Assembly: GCA_000752215.1 (NCBI GenBank)
Contig: CCFG01000007.1
Span: forward strand, 32,783 to 73,681
Direction: 5' to 3'
From: a bacterium MS4
Lineage (GTDB): Bacteria; Bacillota; Clostridia; Oscillospirales; Acutalibacteraceae
DNA: 40,899 nt
Shown: positions 19,171 through 27,575 of the stretch, piece by piece
How positions within the stretch are numbered: position 1 is the stretch's first letter
Layout: each line of letters starts with the position of its first letter
The notes under the pieces: model-generated
Told to the model about the DNA's origin: nothing
What the model saw: the letters and a program-made list of their open reading frames with translations, nothing else
Database searches by the model: none
Position numbers and translations under genes: made by a program

Positions 19171-20238
19171 ATGACGGAGATTTTTAATTTTTTCGGAAAC
19201 ATTCTCGGCTATTTGCTTTGGTTTTTTTATACGCTGATTCAGAATTACGGCGTGGCAATTATTTTGTTTACACTCGTATTGAAAATAGTTATGTTCCCGT
19301 TTTCTATCAATCAGCAAAAATCGATGGCCGCGAACAGCAAAATGGCCGTCAAACAAAAAGAACTGCAGAAAAAATACGGGAATGATAAGGTAAAGCTTCA
19401 GGAAGAGACACAGAAGCTTTATGACAAAGAGGGAATCAATCCGGCGAGCGGATGCCTGACCACCTTTATCCCTTTCCCGATCATGATTGGACTGTTTTAT
19501 ACCGTACAGAACCCGCTTGCGAACGCCCTTCACCTTTCTGCCGAAGGAATCGCGAAGGCTGTTGAAATGCTCAAGCAGATTCCCGGTCTGGGTGCAAGCT
19601 TTTCTGCCCAGTACGCACAGATTGAAATCGTCAAGCATTTTACGCAGCTGAAACCCCAGCTGACCATGTTCAGCGCGGCGGAGCTTGCGAAAATAGAATC
19701 CTTCAGCCACGGCTTCCAGTTTATGGGGCTGAATCTTTTGGACACGCCGAGCGACGGCGCGAATATATTCGGTACCCTGTTCCGTTCCAACCTGTGGATT
19801 ATTCCCGCACTGTGCCTGGTATCTTCTTTGGTTACCCAGTATTTTACGATGAAAATGCAGCCGGGAATGCAGCAGCAGCAGGGATGCATGAAGGGAATGC
19901 TCTATCTGATGCCGCTGTTCAGCGCATGGCTTGCCTGCACAATGCCTGCGGCGGTTGGTTTTTATTGGATTATTTCGACGATATTCGGTTTCTTGCAAAC
20001 CATTATTCTGAATATCTGGTACAGCCCGGCGGACCTGAACGCGAAAGCGGAAGCGCAGAGGGTTGCCCTTCTGGAAGAAAACGAGTCAAAGATGAAGCCT
20101 GTTGCCGGCGCTTTCTACAGAAATCAGGAAATTAACCCGCAGCCGCAGCAGAGGACGACAGCAAAATCGGGAGCTTCAAAAACGAAAACAAAAGGCGGAA
20201 AAACAAATTCGGATGACTATCTAGGAATGAAAAAATAA
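19171..20238 (+). CDS. yidC: Membrane protein insertase YidC/OxaA/SpoIIIJ
   Basis: This 355-residue insertase has five hydrophobic segments. It begins with an N-terminal helix near 10-38, the conserved SINQQKSMAANSKM coiled region (45-58), PCxT-like GCLTTFIPFPIMIGLFYT, and C-terminal helices ending in a soluble Lys/Gln-rich tail from about 310. There is no lipobox signal peptide, unlike Bacillus SpoIIIJ. The groove arginine of the usual VRxxLxP motif appears as Lys38 (LKIVMFPF). The ATG at 19171 has GAGGAG upstream. It inserts membrane proteins alone or with SecYEG; in spore formers one paralogue also acts in sporulation. Confidence 0.95.
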   Translation: MTEIFNFFGNILGYLLWFFYTLIQNYGVAIILFTLVLKIVMFPFSINQQKSMAANSKMAVKQKELQKKYGNDKVKLQEETQKLYDKEGINPASGCLTTFIPFPIMIGLFYTVQNPLANALHLSAEGIAKAVEMLKQIPGLGASFSAQYAQIEIVKHFTQLKPQLTMFSAAELAKIESFSHGFQFMGLNLLDTPSDGANIFGTLFRSNLWIIPALCLVSSLVTQYFTMKMQPGMQQQQGCMKGMLYLMPLFSAWLACTMPAAVGFYWIISTIFGFLQTIILNIWYSPADLNAKAEAQRVALLEENESKMKPVAGAFYRNQEINPQPQQRTTAKSGASKTKTKGGKTNSDDYLGMKK

Positions 20239-20260
20239 GACGAACCGGGGAGGGAATACC

Positions 20261-21115
20261 GTGATAAAAGAAGCGATTGCAACCGGTGAAACCGTTGAGC
20301 TGGCAAAAGAAGCCGCATGCAGGGAGCTCGGCGTTGAATCCTATGAAGCGGAATTTGAAATTTTGGAAATGCCGACGAAAAAGACCTTCGGCCTTTTCGG
20401 CGGAAACCCTGCGAAGGTAAGAGTCTTTATCAAAAACGATCCGGCGGAGGCCGCTGCGAAGTATCTGAAAGGGATCCTTGATAAAATGGGTCTTTCTGCG
20501 GTGGATATTCAGATCAAAGAGGAAGAGAACGGCGCGCAGCTCTCCCTTTCCGGCGATGATATCGGCTTTATCATCGGTCACCGCGGGGAAACGCTGGACG
20601 CGCTTCAGTACTTGACCGGCCTTGTCGCTAACCACATTGACAATTCCTATTACAGAATTACCATCGATATTGGAAATTATCGCGAGAAACGCAAGGAAAC
20701 GCTGGAAATCCTCGGAAAGAAGATTGCCGCGAAAGCGATCAAGACCGGACGTAATTCTTCCCTGGAGCCTATGAATCCATATGAACGCAGAATCATCCAT
20801 ACCGCTGTCCAGACAGTGGAGGGCGCAAAATCCTGGTCCGAGGGCGAAGATTTGTCCCGCCATGTCGTGATTGGGCCGGAAGCCGGCGAACGTCCGGCTC
20901 CCCGCAGAAACAATTACGGCAAAGGACAGGGACGCCGTCCGTACAATGACAAACCGCGCAGCGGCGGATACAACAACAGACAGCCGAGATCCGCGCCGAA
21001 TGTCGGCCCCGTACCGAGCGCCGGTTCCGTACCTGCCCGCCAGCCGGTGCAGAAGGCAGCGCCGAAGAATGAAGGCAAGGCTCCGCTTTATGGCCGCGTT
21101 GACGTCAAGAAATAA
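20261..21115 (+). CDS. jag: RNA-binding protein Jag/KhpB (GTG start)
   Basis: The Jag_N domain (about 1-50) of this 284-residue protein has the KKTFGLFGG motif near 46-54. A KH-like segment DDIGFIIGHRGETLDALQYL lies near 103-122. The R3H domain contains LEPMNPYERRIIHTAV. The last about 75 residues are a disordered Arg/Gly/Asn/Pro-rich tail not found in short homologues. The GTG at 20261 follows GGGGAGGG at good spacing. It follows yidC by 22 bases and ends in a terminator. With KhpA it binds RNA and affects cell division and envelope growth in Gram-positives. Confidence 0.94.
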   Translation: MIKEAIATGETVELAKEAACRELGVESYEAEFEILEMPTKKTFGLFGGNPAKVRVFIKNDPAEAAAKYLKGILDKMGLSAVDIQIKEEENGAQLSLSGDDIGFIIGHRGETLDALQYLTGLVANHIDNSYYRITIDIGNYREKRKETLEILGKKIAAKAIKTGRNSSLEPMNPYERRIIHTAVQTVEGAKSWSEGEDLSRHVVIGPEAGERPAPRRNNYGKGQGRRPYNDKPRSGGYNNRQPRSAPNVGPVPSAGSVPARQPVQKAAPKNEGKAPLYGRVDVKK

Positions 21116-21130
21116 TCTTATAACGAAGCA

Positions 21131-21164
21131 CAAAGGGCGGTTCATTTGAATCGCCCTTTGTTTT
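21131..21164 (+). terminator. Intrinsic terminator after jag
   Basis: A 13-bp stem (CAAAGGGCGGTTC with GAATCGCCCTTTG, one G-U pair) with a four-base loop is followed by TTTT. It ends the rpmH-jag transcription unit and directly abuts the first, truncated CRISPR-like repeat. Confidence 0.9.
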
Positions 21165-21495
21165 ATATGGAGCGCGGATTGAAATTGATAGTTGTAATTC
21201 CGCATGGAAAACAGGTATTCGTCGTTCCCCACATGGGGCGTGGATTGAAATGGCGTTGAGACAGTTCAGTTTCAGTATTACTTTCGTCGTTCCCACACGG
21301 GAACGCGGATTGAAACACCAGCTATGAAATGTGTGACAATAACGGCATTCGCCGTTCCCCGCCGGGGGTGTGGATTGAAACAGTGAAATTCAGAACGAGC
21401 CGATCGGGCCGGTCGCTCCTATACGGGAGCGTGGATTGAAACGATGAATGGCATGACGGGCGGATCAACCGGAACCTATTGGTCCCGTGTGAAAC
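21165..21495 (+). CRISPR. Short degenerate CRISPR-like array, type I-C-like repeats
   Basis: Four 31-base repeats lie at 21221-21251, 21286-21316, 21351-21381 and 21412-21442. All begin G(T/C)CG and end G(T/C/)GGATTGAAA(C/T), with a hairpin in between. A truncated repeat (3' half only) lies at about 21165-21185 and a possible 3' remnant at 21482-21495. Spacers are 35, 34, 34 and 30 bases with no similarity to one another. Repeats differ only in the stem-loop: the third can form CGTTCCC/GGGAACG and the fifth CGCTCC/GGAGCG, a compensatory change. The 3' GTGGATTGAAAC handle is that of type I-C arrays. No cas gene or leader is in the window. It occupies the jag-mnmE gap; 21496-21559 holds nothing else. 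Confidence 0.75.
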
Positions 21496-21559
21496 TCAAA
21501 AACTGGTAAAAATAAGCGATAGGGAAAACAAAGACGATTGATCTTATGAGGGAACAAGA

Positions 21560-22951
21560 ATGAAAAACGAAAACGGATATGCTCCGTCAGCAAAAACGAT
21601 CGCGGCGATTTCCACGCCGCAGGCGCCGGGGGGAATCGGCATTGTGCGCCTTTCCGGACCGCGGGCAAAAGAGATTGCCGGAAAGGTGTTCACCTCCCGG
21701 CACGGTAAAACACTGGAGGACGTGAAAGGGTACACCGCCCTTTACGGCAGGGTACATGACGGCGAAACGGATATCGACGAGGCAATTGCCCTGAATTTTA
21801 CCGCGCCCGCCAGCTTTACCGGCGAAGACGTGGTGGAGATTTCCTGTCACGGGGGGCTGTATATCATGCGCCGCGTTCTGAAAGCGGTATTTGCCGCGGG
21901 TGCGGTTCCGGCCGGGCCGGGGGAATTTACGCGCCGGGCGTTCCTGAACGGAAAAATCGGGCTGACCGAAGCGGAGTCCGTTATGCAGATCATTTCCGCG
22001 CAGGGGGAACAGGCCGCGAAGGCCGCGCTTGCCGGTCATGACGGTGCGCTGGAAAAGAAAATTATCAAGATACGCGGGATGCTGATTGAGGCTGCCGCGC
22101 ATTTATCCGCTTGGGCGGATTATCCGGAGGATGATATCCCGCAGGTAAACCCGGAGAAGCTGCAGACCACCCTGCTGACCGTAAAATCCGAAATCGAGCA
22201 CCTACTGCGCCAGTTCGACGCGGGGCGGGCCATCCGCGAGGGGGTCGCGACGGTGATCGCCGGACGCCCGAATGTGGGAAAATCCACCCTGATGAATCTG
22301 CTGGCCGGGTGCGAGCGCAGCATCGTCACCGAATACGCCGGAACGACCCGAGATATCGTCGAGGATACGGTGATTCTCGGCGACGTTCCGCTCCGCCTGT
22401 CCGACACCGCCGGAATCCGCCTGACCGACGATCCGGTGGAAAAAATCGGCGTGGACCGCGCGCGCGGCAAGCTGAGGGAAGCGCAGCTGGTTCTGGCGGT
22501 TTTCGACTCCTCTCAGGAGCTGAACGGCGAGGACCGGGAGCTGGTTTCCGCAATCCGGGAATCCGCCGCGATTGCGGTGATCAATAAAAGCGATTTGCCT
22601 GCAAAAATAGACGTACAGTATATCAATAAATATTTTCAACAAATAGTATATATTTCTGCGCTTTCAGGCGAAGGCTTGCAGGAGCTGAAGGACGCGGTGG
22701 CGGAAGTGCTGCGTACTTCGGAGCTGAACCCCGCGGACGGGATTCTGTTTACGGAACGCCAGCGCGACGCCGCCCGGCAGGCCGGGGACTGTGTAACGGA
22801 AGCGCTGACGGCGGTGGAAAGCGGAATGACCCTGGACGCTGTGACGGTATCGATCGAAGGGGCAGTCTCCGCGCTTTTGGAGCTGACCGGCGAACGCGCG
22901 ACGGAAGCGGTCGTGGATTCCGTGTTCTCGCATTTTTGTGTAGGAAAGTAA
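21560..22951 (+). CDS. mnmE: tRNA modification GTPase MnmE
   Basis: MnmE (463 residues) works with MnmG to add the (carboxymethyl)aminomethyl group to U34 of certain tRNAs. The N-terminal tetrahydrofolate-binding domain contains APGGIGIVRLSG and the GEFTRRAFLNGKIGL segment. The GTPase domain has G1 GRPNVGKST (235-243), G2 GTTRD, G3 DTAGIR and G4 NKSD. The C-terminus ends FCVGK, with the catalytic Cys of the CxGK motif at 460. The ATG at 21560 has GAGGGAA upstream. mnmG follows 24 bases later. Confidence 0.97.
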   Translation: MKNENGYAPSAKTIAAISTPQAPGGIGIVRLSGPRAKEIAGKVFTSRHGKTLEDVKGYTALYGRVHDGETDIDEAIALNFTAPASFTGEDVVEISCHGGLYIMRRVLKAVFAAGAVPAGPGEFTRRAFLNGKIGLTEAESVMQIISAQGEQAAKAALAGHDGALEKKIIKIRGMLIEAAAHLSAWADYPEDDIPQVNPEKLQTTLLTVKSEIEHLLRQFDAGRAIREGVATVIAGRPNVGKSTLMNLLAGCERSIVTEYAGTTRDIVEDTVILGDVPLRLSDTAGIRLTDDPVEKIGVDRARGKLREAQLVLAVFDSSQELNGEDRELVSAIRESAAIAVINKSDLPAKIDVQYINKYFQQIVYISALSGEGLQELKDAVAEVLRTSELNPADGILFTERQRDAARQAGDCVTEALTAVESGMTLDAVTVSIEGAVSALLELTGERATEAVVDSVFSHFCVGK

Positions 22952-22975
22952 ACGAATCATATTGGAGGAATACCT

Positions 22976-24850
22976 TTGAAATACGATGCCGGTAATTATG
23001 ATGTTGTGGTGATCGGCGCCGGACATGCCGGAATCGAGGCCGCGCTCGCATCCGCGCGCCTCGGCTGCAGCACCTGCGTTTTCACAATCAATATGGACGC
23101 CGTGGGAAACTGTCCCTGCAATCCGTCCATCGGCGGAACGGCAAAGGGCCATCTGGTCCGGGAAATCGACGCGCTGGGCGGAGAAATGGGAAAAACCGCG
23201 GACGAAGCTATGCTGCAGAGCAGAATGCTCAATCTGGGTAAAGGCCCCGCCGTCCATTCTCTGCGCGCGCAGATCGACCGCCGGGAATACGGCAAGATCA
23301 TGAAGCGAAAGCTGGAAACACAGCCGAACCTGCAGCTGAAGCAGGCGGAAATCGTGGACCTGGAGCAGGGGCCGGACGGCCTCTGGCTGGTCACGACCCG
23401 GATGGAAGCGGTCTATCGTGCGAAAGCGGTGGTAATCGCCACCGGCACTTATCTTGGCGGAAAAATTTATGTCGGCGACGTTTCCTATGAAGGTGGGCCG
23501 GACGGAATGTTCCCTTCGGCGTTCCTCGGTGCGGCGCTGAAAAAAATCGGTCTGCGCCTCCGCCGCTTCAAAACCGGTACCCCCGCGCGCGTGCTGAAAT
23601 CCAGTATTGACTTTACCGGTCTTGAGGTACAGGAAGGCGACGAACCCGTCGTTCCGTTTTCCTATGATACCCTGACTCCGCTGAAAAACCGTGCGGTTTG
23701 CCATATTTCCTGGACAAACGACGGCACCAAGCAAGTGATCTTGGAAAATATTGGGCGCTCCCCCATGTACAGCGGTAAAATCGAGGGGGTGGGCCCCCGT
23801 TACTGCCCGAGCTTTGAGGATAAAATCATGCGCTTCCCGGATAAGAAACGGCATCAGCTTTTTATTGAACCCTGTGGGATGGATACCGAGGAAATGTATT
23901 TGCAGGGGATGAGCTCTTCCCTTCCGGAAGAAGTGCAGATCGCTTTTTACCGCACGATCAAGGGATTGGAGCATGTGGAAATCATGCGCTGTGCCTACGC
24001 GATTGAATACGACTGCGTCGACCCGCTTCAAATGGAGGCGACGCTGGAATTTCAGGAATTCCCCGGGCTTTATGGCGCGGGGCAGTTCAACGGCAGCTCC
24101 GGTTACGAGGAGGCCGCCGCACAGGGGCTGGTTGCCGGAATCAACGCCGCTTTGAAAGTAACGGGAAGGGAGCCGATGGTCCTTGACCGCGCTGGGTCCT
24201 ATATCGGAACCTTGGTGGATGACCTGATTACCAAAGGAGTCAGCGACCCCTACCGGATGATGACGTCGCGGAGCGAATACCGGCTGGTGCTTCGTCAGGA
24301 CAACGCCGACGAACGCATGACCCCGACCGGCAGAAAAATCGGGCTGATCTCCGATGATCGTTGGGAACGGTTCCAGCAGAAGCAAAAGCAGAAGGAGCAG
24401 GAGCTTCTGCGCGCGGAAAAGACCGTTCTGCCGCCGTCCGAGGCCCTGAATCAGCTGCTTGTTTCACATGAAACATCACCGGTAATCACCGGCGTGCGCC
24501 TTGCGGAGCTGATTCGCCGCCCACAGCTGAATTATGAGATTTTAAAGGAAGTCGACAGCGACCGGCCAGACCTGCCCGCCGCGGTTTTTGAAAACGTGGA
24601 AATTGAAATCAAATACGAGGGCTATATCAAGCGGCAGAAAGCGGATATTGCGGAAATGCGCCGTCTGGAAGAACGCCGTTTGCCCGCTAAGATCAATTAT
24701 AAGGAAATTGTCGGCCTGAGAACCGAAGCGCAGGAAAAGCTGCAGAAGGTGATGCCTGCAAGCGTCGGACAGGCTTCCCGTATTTCTGGCGTCAGTCCCG
24801 CGGATATTTCTGTGCTGCTGATCTGGCTTGCGCGCGGCAGGGGGGAATAA
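22976..24850 (+). CDS. mnmG: tRNA uridine modification FAD enzyme MnmG (TTG start)
   Basis: MnmG (624 residues) is the FAD-dependent partner of MnmE. The dinucleotide-binding motif VVIGAGHAGIEAA lies near 11-23, the family signature CNPSIGGTAKGHLVREIDALGG near 46-67, and SSGYEEAAAQGLVAGINA near 375. The C-terminal helical domain ends ISGVSPADISVLLIWL. The start is a TTG at 22976, six bases after GGAGGA; no upstream or nearby in-frame ATG fits. A parS site is embedded in the coding sequence at 24460-24475. Confidence 0.96.
   Translation: MKYDAGNYDVVVIGAGHAGIEAALASARLGCSTCVFTINMDAVGNCPCNPSIGGTAKGHLVREIDALGGEMGKTADEAMLQSRMLNLGKGPAVHSLRAQIDRREYGKIMKRKLETQPNLQLKQAEIVDLEQGPDGLWLVTTRMEAVYRAKAVVIATGTYLGGKIYVGDVSYEGGPDGMFPSAFLGAALKKIGLRLRRFKTGTPARVLKSSIDFTGLEVQEGDEPVVPFSYDTLTPLKNRAVCHISWTNDGTKQVILENIGRSPMYSGKIEGVGPRYCPSFEDKIMRFPDKKRHQLFIEPCGMDTEEMYLQGMSSSLPEEVQIAFYRTIKGLEHVEIMRCAYAIEYDCVDPLQMEATLEFQEFPGLYGAGQFNGSSGYEEAAAQGLVAGINAALKVTGREPMVLDRAGSYIGTLVDDLITKGVSDPYRMMTSRSEYRLVLRQDNADERMTPTGRKIGLISDDRWERFQQKQKQKEQELLRAEKTVLPPSEALNQLLVSHETSPVITGVRLAELIRRPQLNYEILKEVDSDRPDLPAAVFENVEIEIKYEGYIKRQKADIAEMRRLEERRLPAKINYKEIVGLRTEAQEKLQKVMPASVGQASRISGVSPADISVLLIWLARGRGE
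24460..24475. promoter_or_regulatory. parS site 1 (inside mnmG)
   Basis: TGTTTCACATGAAACA matches the ParB binding site TGTTTCACGTGAAACA at 15 of 16 positions. The identical sequence recurs at 27418-27433. Being within coding DNA, it reads as Leu-Val-Ser-His-Glu-Thr in MnmG. Confidence 0.9.
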
Positions 24851-24851
24851 G

Positions 24852-25565
24852 ATGGAGGATATTCGCGAACGGCTGGTTTCTTCCGCACAGGATGCGGGAA
24901 TCGTGCTGAGCGGGGAACAGACGGAAAGTTTTCAACAATATATGGAGCTTCTGCTGAATTGGAATGAGAAAATCAATCTGACCGCCATTAAAGAGCCCGA
25001 AGAAATTGCGTACAAGCATTTTCTGGACAGCATCCTCATTTTGAAGTATCTGAACCTGCCGGAGGGCACGAAGCTGATCGATGTCGGCACCGGCGCGGGA
25101 TTTCCCGGCGTACCGCTTAAGCTGATGCGCCCCGGGCTGAACCTGACTCTGCTGGACGGGCTCAATAAACGGCTGGTCTTTTTGCAGGATCTGGCGGAAA
25201 AGTTACATTTCAGTGCTGAATTTGTGCATGCGCGCGCGGAGGAAGCCGGAAGGCAGGCCGCATACCGGGGAAAATTCGATTTTGCCACGGCGAGAGCTGT
25301 TGCGCCGCTGAACCTGCTTTGCGAATACTGCCTGCCGTTTTTGAAAATCGGCGGGGTATTTATCGCGATGAAGGGGCCAGAACCGGAGGAGGAAGTCTGC
25401 GCGGCGAAAAACGCTGTTGCTCTCCTGGGTTGTACGCTGGACGGAATCGAAAAGTTTGAACTGCCGAACGGGGACAGCCGGAGCCTGATACTGATTAGGC
25501 GGACGGGACCCATTCCCGCGGCTTATCCGCGGCACGGGGCAAAGATTGCGAAAAGTCCGCTTTAA
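24852..25565 (+). CDS. rsmG: 16S rRNA (guanine527-N7)-methyltransferase RsmG
   Basis: This 237-residue SAM methyltransferase has the motif LIDVGTGAGFPGVPLK near 74-89 and the LTAIKEPEEIAYKHFLDSI segment before it. The later motif FDFATARAVAPLNLLCEY is also typical of RsmG/GidB. The ATG at 24852 is chosen because GGGGGG lies five to six bases upstream; a longer frame would overlap mnmG. It begins one base after the mnmG stop, and the three tRNA/rRNA modification genes form a unit. Confidence 0.95.
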   Translation: MEDIRERLVSSAQDAGIVLSGEQTESFQQYMELLLNWNEKINLTAIKEPEEIAYKHFLDSILILKYLNLPEGTKLIDVGTGAGFPGVPLKLMRPGLNLTLLDGLNKRLVFLQDLAEKLHFSAEFVHARAEEAGRQAAYRGKFDFATARAVAPLNLLCEYCLPFLKIGGVFIAMKGPEPEEEVCAAKNAVALLGCTLDGIEKFELPNGDSRSLILIRRTGPIPAAYPRHGAKIAKSPL

Positions 25566-25702
25566 GCCTTCCTTCCTATGCATCGACGATCGTTTTTAGA
25601 ACCGTGATGCCGCTTCGAATAAACAGGAATCGTGTGGAAGGAACCCGAAAGCACACAAACTGCCAAAAAATAACAAATAAAAAAATTTATAATTACCATA
25701 AT

Positions 25703-25732
25703 TTTACAAAAAATCGCCGCGCTCCATGTTAT
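25703..25732 (+). promoter_or_regulatory. Possible promoter for noc
   Basis: TTTACA (25703-25708) and TGTTAT (25727-25732) are 18 bp apart, 37 bases before the noc start, in an AT-rich stretch. The -10 matches only four of six consensus positions. The remainder of 25566-25702 has no gene. Confidence 0.35.
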
Positions 25733-25768
25733 CCTTAACAAAAAGGGACAAGCAAGGAGGCGGCGAAT

Positions 25769-26581
25769 TTGCATATTATGGGTGAAAAGCGCAAAGTGGT
25801 TCAGATCAATATCGATTCAATCCATCCAAATCCGGCGCAGCCGCGGCGTTCATTCAGCGAGCAGGAATTGCTGGAGCTGTCGAGAAGCATCCGGACAAAC
25901 GGATTGCTTCAGCCGATTTCCGTCCGCCGAGTCAAAGGCGGCTACGAGCTGATCGCCGGGGAGCGGAGGCTGCGCGCCTGCAGAATGGCCGGCCTTCCCA
26001 CCGTCGCCTGTATTATCAGCGATTGTTCCGCGGAAACCAGCGCCGTCCTTGCCATGACCGAAAACCTGCAGCGGCAGGATTTACAGATCTTTGAGGAAGC
26101 AGAAGGAATCCGCCGCCTGATCGAGCAGTGGGATGTTACACAGGAGGAAGCTGCACTCCGGCTGGGAAAAAGCCAGTCCACGCTTGCAAACAAGCTTCGT
26201 CTGCTCAAACTTTCCGAAGAAGAGCGGGAAAAAATCACTGCCTGCGGGCTGACCGAACGGCATGCCCGTGCACTGCTGCGCATTAAAGAGGAAAAAGTCC
26301 GCGAGAAGGTGCTTGGACAGATTATTGGGAAGCATCTGAACGTGCAGCAGACGGACGATCTTGTAGATAAGCTTCTGGAAGAAAACCAAAAACCGAAAAG
26401 CAAACGCACTTTTATAATTAAGGATGTGCGTGTCTTTCTAAATACAATCAATCATGCGATTGAGACGATGAAACAAAGCGGCATCAATGCGCAGACGCTG
26501 AAAAGCGAAACGGACGAATATATTGAATGTCTGGTCCGTATTCCCAAGACGCAGGCAACGGGTGGAAAAAAGCCTGCTTAA
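25769..26581 (+). CDS. noc: Noc-like ParB-family nucleoid occlusion protein (TTG start)
   Basis: This 270-residue ParB-family protein has the CTP-binding motif GERRLR (64-69), ENLQRQD (98-104) and a helix-turn-helix around 123-147. In the latter the segment GKSQSTLANKLRLL has Gln and Lys where the second ParB has Arg and Ala (GKSRPTVANALRLL). In the ParB/Noc family those positions help separate Noc from ParB specificity. Gene order (rsmG, then this, then parA-parB) is also that of Bacillus noc. The TTG at 25769 is favoured by AAGGAGG eight bases upstream; the ATG at 25778 would be too far. It lacks the clear N-terminal amphipathic helix of Bacillus Noc. No exact Noc-binding site was found. 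Confidence 0.8.
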   Translation: MHIMGEKRKVVQINIDSIHPNPAQPRRSFSEQELLELSRSIRTNGLLQPISVRRVKGGYELIAGERRLRACRMAGLPTVACIISDCSAETSAVLAMTENLQRQDLQIFEEAEGIRRLIEQWDVTQEEAALRLGKSQSTLANKLRLLKLSEEEREKITACGLTERHARALLRIKEEKVREKVLGQIIGKHLNVQQTDDLVDKLLEENQKPKSKRTFIIKDVRVFLNTINHAIETMKQSGINAQTLKSETDEYIECLVRIPKTQATGGKKPA

Positions 26582-26659
26582 TATTGAGTATAAGAGTTTA
26601 CTCCTATTTCCCTATATCATTTCCCACAAGGCAGGCCGAACGTTATGTTCGGCCTGTTT

Positions 26660-26675
26660 TGTTTCATGTGAAACA
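26660..26675. promoter_or_regulatory. parS site 2 (between noc and parA)
   Basis: TGTTTCATGTGAAACA matches the parS consensus at 15 of 16 positions, differing at a central base. It follows a short GGCCGAAC/GTTCGGCC inverted repeat (26636-26654) that may terminate noc. Confidence 0.88.
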
Positions 26676-26699
26676 TCGGGGGGAAGGGGGGCGAACTCC

Positions 26700-27410
26700 C
26701 TCAGTCAGGCTGCTCCTATCAGCTCCCTCAAAGAGGGAGCCTTAGTAAGCGATCCCTTGCCTTCCTCTATGAGGGAGGTGGCGCGCTCGGCGCGACGGAA
26801 GGAGTTTCAGAGCATCAGACTTCGATTTAAGGTAAGGCGATTGGAAGCATCGCCGTAGGCGCTTCGCCGACCGCGTGGTCCGCGCTCGGCGCGTCGGAAC
26901 GGTATCGCCGCAATTAAACGGATAGCTGTCTGAGAGCATCGCCGTAGGCGCCTGCCGACCTCATGGTCTGCCCTCAGGCCGGGCGGGCCCCTACTTTTGC
27001 TCTTGTACGAAAGTAGGCAAAGAACGCGCAGGGGGATTTTGGACCTGCCGGTCCGGGATGCGCCTACGGCGGACTCGACTGCAGGTCAAAAGATGAATGG
27101 GTCGCTAATTCCGTCGTTCTAAGTAATGGCGAGAGGGTTCCATAAAATCCCCCTGCACCCCCCAGGTATCCTCAAAGGGTCTTTGTGAGATACGACACTC
27201 CTGTGATTTTCATTGACGGGGGAACGGAAACGGGATTAAACTTCCTCGGGGAAGAGGACCGAATCCCCTGCCTCCCTCTTTGAGGGAGGTGTCGCGCCTG
27301 GCGCGGCAGAGGGAGTTTCGGAGGAATTAGACTTCGATTCGATGTAGGCCGACTGGAAGCGTGGCCGTAGGCGCGTGCCGACCGGCAGGTCCGCTTCCCC
27401 GATCGGCAGG
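26700..27410 (+). repeat. Composite repeat element copy 2 (between two parS sites)
   Basis: This is the same dispersed family as at 5.66-6.14 kb, in the same orientation. The left part has CAGTCAGGCTG..., a CTCCCTCAAAGAGGGAG hairpin and several GCATCGCCGTAGGCG blocks. The shared core runs from about 26970: GGCCGGGCGGGCCCCTAC, the CCTACTTTTG/CGAAAGTAGG stem, and GCAGGGGGATTTT ... AAAATCCCCCTGC. Here the latter stem has about 80 bases more in its loop than copy 1. The right part repeats CCTGCCTCCCTC and GCGTGCCGACC. No coding frame with a start signal is seen. The element sits between parS 2 and parS 3. Confidence 0.8.
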
Positions 27411-27417
27411 TCTGCAT

Positions 27418-27433
27418 TGTTTCACATGAAACA
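27418..27433. promoter_or_regulatory. parS site 3 (upstream of parA)
   Basis: TGTTTCACATGAAACA is identical to the site inside mnmG. It lies 143 bases before parA. A TATAAT at 27480-27485 could be the parA -10, but no good -35 is at the right distance. Confidence 0.9.
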
Positions 27434-27575
27434 TACGCAAAAAAGGGAGAAAAATCTTTATCTTCCGGGGAAAGAGTGCTATAATAAAACTATTATTCCG
27501 TTTATACCCGAAATTGGGACAACTTTATGGAAAACTGTGTTTCTGTGGGAACAAACCCGCAGCCGGAGGGAAAGA

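Noticed and set aside
22664-24385. A long minus-strand frame opposite mnmG
   Set aside because: It is a shadow of the GC-rich mnmG codons; mnmG is unmistakable on the plus strand and the antisense product has no recognisable domain.
27375-27575. N-terminal extension of ParA by 67 residues
   Set aside because: The frame is open but passes through parS 3 and the repeat element, and the proper ParA start MGKIIAIANQ has a strong ribosome site at 27576.
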